A program made the translations under genes and the position numbers. The notes under the pieces are model-generated. The model was not told where the DNA came from. It saw nothing but the letters and a program-made list of their open reading frames with translations, and did not search any database. Below, piece by piece: positions 14,587-16,158 of a stretch of 16,158 nt of DNA (positions within the stretch are counted from its first letter, which is position 1; the number at the start of each line of letters is the position of its first letter). Origin of the DNA: an uncultured Bacteroidales bacterium (GTDB lineage: Bacteria; Bacteroidota; Bacteroidia; Bacteroidales; Paludibacteraceae); contig CAIYTJ010000699.1 in assembly GCA_903929065.1 (NCBI GenBank), positions 1-16,158 on the forward strand, read 5' to 3'.

Positions 14587-14928
14587 TTACAGTGCGGGAG
14601 GCGCACGTAATTGAAAAAGATGAGAAGATGTATTGGCAAGACAAGGAACAGTAGGCATTGTTTGTTCTTTACGAACAATCATAATAACTTGTGGAACGCT
14701 AATTTGTTTTTGTGAAATAAATGTACAAAATTCAAAATCACAAATCGGACAGTCTTTATAATGATCGGTCGTAACTGCCTGTCCGTGTTCAGTGGTACAA
14801 ATTCCTTCCGAATGCCCATGATGAGCCAACAATATATGTGCAGGCCTGATAAGCAACGAACTGACAAACACCGTTAATAAAAGCAGTGCAAATCGAGATT
14901 GATTAATATGTTTGGCTGTAATGTTCAT
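14587..14928 (-). CDS. small His/Cys-rich membrane or secreted protein upstream of the TonB receptor
   Basis: A 113-aa protein. Residues ~12-35 are hydrophobic (RFALLLLTVFVSSLLI), a signal anchor or signal peptide. The middle is packed with possible metal ligands: H36, H37 and H39 (AHHGHS), C44, H48, H56, then C60, C63 and C68 in DCPICDFEFC. The C-terminus ends LRAPPAL, an ending I associate with small proteins next to Bacteroidota TonB receptors. The gene precedes the receptor gene on the same strand (149 bp to the chosen receptor ATG), so both are probably one transcription unit. A periplasmic metal-binding or metal-sensing role is inferred from the residues and the neighbour; no named family is claimed. 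ATG at 14928. I did not find a clear TAnnTTTG promoter upstream. Confidence 0.75.
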   Translation of the reverse strand: MNITAKHINQSRFALLLLTVFVSSLLIRPAHILLAHHGHSEGICTTEHGQAVTTDHYKDCPICDFEFCTFISQKQISVPQVIMIVRKEQTMPTVPCLANTSSHLFQLRAPPAL

Positions 14929-15083
14929 TGATTTAAATTGTGCACAGTGGTATAATAAAAAAAACGACTAAATGTTCATTTTACATGATGTTGGATACTC
15001 AAATTTCATTTAATCTTGCACTGTCTTGTCTTTTTTGAATGCCCCTAACACTTGAATATATCATTTGTTCGTTCGTTGCTTCC

Positions 15084-15214
15084 AGAGATAGCCTCTCTTC
15101 GAGAGAGACTATCTCTTATCTATTTGCTAATATTCTCGCTGCCCTCACGATTCTATCGTTTGGCATAATTAAATAGATATTATAGTTTCCCAATGCAATC
15201 GCGCGGAAGCAGTG
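15084..15214 (+). repeat. dispersed structured element, copy 2
   Basis: Direct copy of the element at 11662-11791. Its hairpin is AGAGATAG (15084-15091) with CTATCTCT (15109-15116) and CTCTC with GAGAG. The crossing stems are TATCTATTT (15117-15125) with AAATAGATA (15171-15179), and CGATT (15148-15152) with AATCG (15197-15201) extended by CTGC (15139-15142) with GCAG (15209-15212). It ends 3 bp from the stop codon of the gene at 15218-15910, so it lies in that gene's 3' region; copy 1 is likewise downstream of a minus-strand gene. Confidence 0.85.
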
Positions 15215-15217
15215 TTA

Positions 15218-15910
15218 TTATTTATGCACCTCATACTTTTTAAATATGCCGCTGTCAAACGGGGTCCACAAACACGCTTTTTGGTTAGCTTTCTTCAGAC
15301 CATTATTAGCCCAGGTGTTACAGGTATAAAACAGACTATATTTTCCCTTTGCTTCATAGAAAGAGTCATTATCCCCATATGAAGCTCCGATAATTTGCCT
15401 GGGAATATCTACGCTGTCCAGATTAAAACTTTCAATTACGTAATTGACTAACTTAAGATAGTTTTCCTTACTGATACTAATTTTTCTGCACGATTCTGTC
15501 TCCCGAAGCTCGTTGTAAAAGGTCACATGCATGGCAGAGCTACTTAAATAAAACATGGCATTAAAAGCCGTACTAAATTTCAAATCGGCCCACGTTTTGG
15601 TTTGCAAATAAAATCCTTTGTCGCCCCAACCAAATGCAACATTTACAGCTGAAGAGGCTTTCGACTTAGTGTCAGTGGGCTTTACAAATTTACTCCAGTC
15701 CATATACTGATTTTGAAAAGGAAGAACTAAGTCCGTGTGAACGCCATTTGTCAGGATATGAATCTCTACATCTTTTTTTTCAGTTTGATTCGCACCTGAA
15801 TTCACTGTTATGGAAGAAAGTCCGAATGCTGAAATAAAATAAAGAATTATCAGGAGCAGAAATACGCCCAAAATTTTAAGTGTCCACCAACTGATTTTTT
15901 TAAATATCAT
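15218..15910 (-). CDS. DUF2459/TIGR02117-family protein
   Basis: A 230-aa protein with one N-terminal membrane segment (about 11-33) and a periplasmic domain. The family pattern is clear: ILTNGVHTDLVLPF (52-65), VAFGWGDKGFYLQT (91-104), SSAMHVTFYNE (124-134), YGDNDSFYEAKGKYSLFYTCNTW (178-200) and LWTP (214-217). The biochemical role of the family is not established. The conserved His (H58) and Cys (C197 in TCNTW) could suggest a papain-like/NlpC-type fold, which is my inference. The family name in TIGRFAMs refers to members located near urease genes, but no urease genes are visible here. ATG at 15910, the first residues of a good signal anchor. The stop codon is 3 bp from the structured repeat copy 2. 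Confidence 0.85.
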   Translation of the reverse strand: MIFKKISWWTLKILGVFLLLIILYFISAFGLSSITVNSGANQTEKKDVEIHILTNGVHTDLVLPFQNQYMDWSKFVKPTDTKSKASSAVNVAFGWGDKGFYLQTKTWADLKFSTAFNAMFYLSSSAMHVTFYNELRETESCRKISISKENYLKLVNYVIESFNLDSVDIPRQIIGASYGDNDSFYEAKGKYSLFYTCNTWANNGLKKANQKACLWTPFDSGIFKKYEVHK

Positions 15911-16158
15911 AATTTAAATATCTTGTCATGTTATTGACTTCGTTTGCAACGAGTGCTTAATGGTTTGTTGTTTCCAACAATAAAAAGATAAAATAAAAGC
16001 TTATCTATCGATTTAAAACCTGCTAAGCATTATCCATCATTGTATCATAGGTTCTTGTTTCTATAATTCCTTTGTTACAAACTCTCAATCAATTAACACC
16101 TCGTGGTCAACAAGCGAACCAAGGTTTTTTATAATATAAGGTCATTTTTTCTCAATCA
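15911..16158. other. AT-rich spacer to the window edge
   Basis: 248 bp without a gene. It holds a small hairpin (TTGTTG 15965-15970 with CAACAA 15975-15980). I could not place a convincing TAnnTTTG promoter for the DUF2459 gene. Confidence 0.6.

Noticed and set aside
14475..14678. 67-codon minus-strand frame between receptor and His/Cys-rich gene
   Set aside because: It overlaps the 3' end of the 113-aa gene in another frame and has no recognisable protein pattern.
4198..15910. Functional link between the urea-transporter-like domain and the DUF2459 (urease-region) protein
   Set aside because: The genes are about 9 kb apart with unrelated units between them, and no urease or urea amidolyase gene is visible.

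Overview
The window looks like a chromosomal segment of a member of the Bacteroidota, most likely Bacteroidales. The reasons are an archaeal/eukaryote-type prolyl-tRNA synthetase ending in FARAY, AT-rich spacers, a TonB receptor with an N-terminal carboxypeptidase-regulatory-like domain, a membrane-anchored LytTR regulator, and promoter motifs of the Bacteroidota TAnnTTTG type. The genus cannot be fixed from the sequence alone.

Layout. On the + strand, 1-507 is the 3' end of an alpha/beta hydrolase and 663-2135 is proS. From 2310 onward every confident gene is on the - strand. A six-gene set (9189 down to 2310) encodes, in transcription order: a 79-aa PqqD-like protein (RiPP-recognition fold), a carbamoyl-phosphate-synthase-like ATP-grasp ligase, a fold-type III PLP decarboxylase related to diaminopimelate/polyamine-pathway decarboxylases, a urea-transporter-like membrane domain fused to an M23 metallopeptidase, a TPR plus outer-membrane beta-barrel-like protein, and a secreted TPR protein. 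The last three genes overlap and the first two are 6 bp apart, so it reads as one operon from a promoter near 9254-9261. I know of no described system with this gene set; it is the strongest candidate for a new biosynthetic or cell-envelope pathway here.

Upstream of it (9548-11491) lie an unrecognised 234-aa protein gene and a membrane LytTR regulator gene. Between these two is a 20-bp direct-repeat array placed just upstream of a good promoter for the 234-aa gene, which suggests a local regulatory pair. Next (12017-14928) come a TonB-dependent receptor of probable metal-uptake type and a small His/Cys-rich membrane protein. The last gene (15218-15910) belongs to the DUF2459/TIGR02117 family.

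Non-coding structure is rich. Two direct copies of a ~130-bp element (11662-11791 and 15084-15214) share a hairpin and two crossing stems, both with compensatory base changes, so it looks like a dispersed pseudoknotted element. Short tandem arrays (heptamers at 501-521 and 7841-7896, a 16-mer at 2134-2165) each begin exactly in or at a stop codon. Several intrinsic terminators and Bacteroidota-type promoters can be placed. No tRNA, rRNA, CRISPR array or transposase gene was seen.
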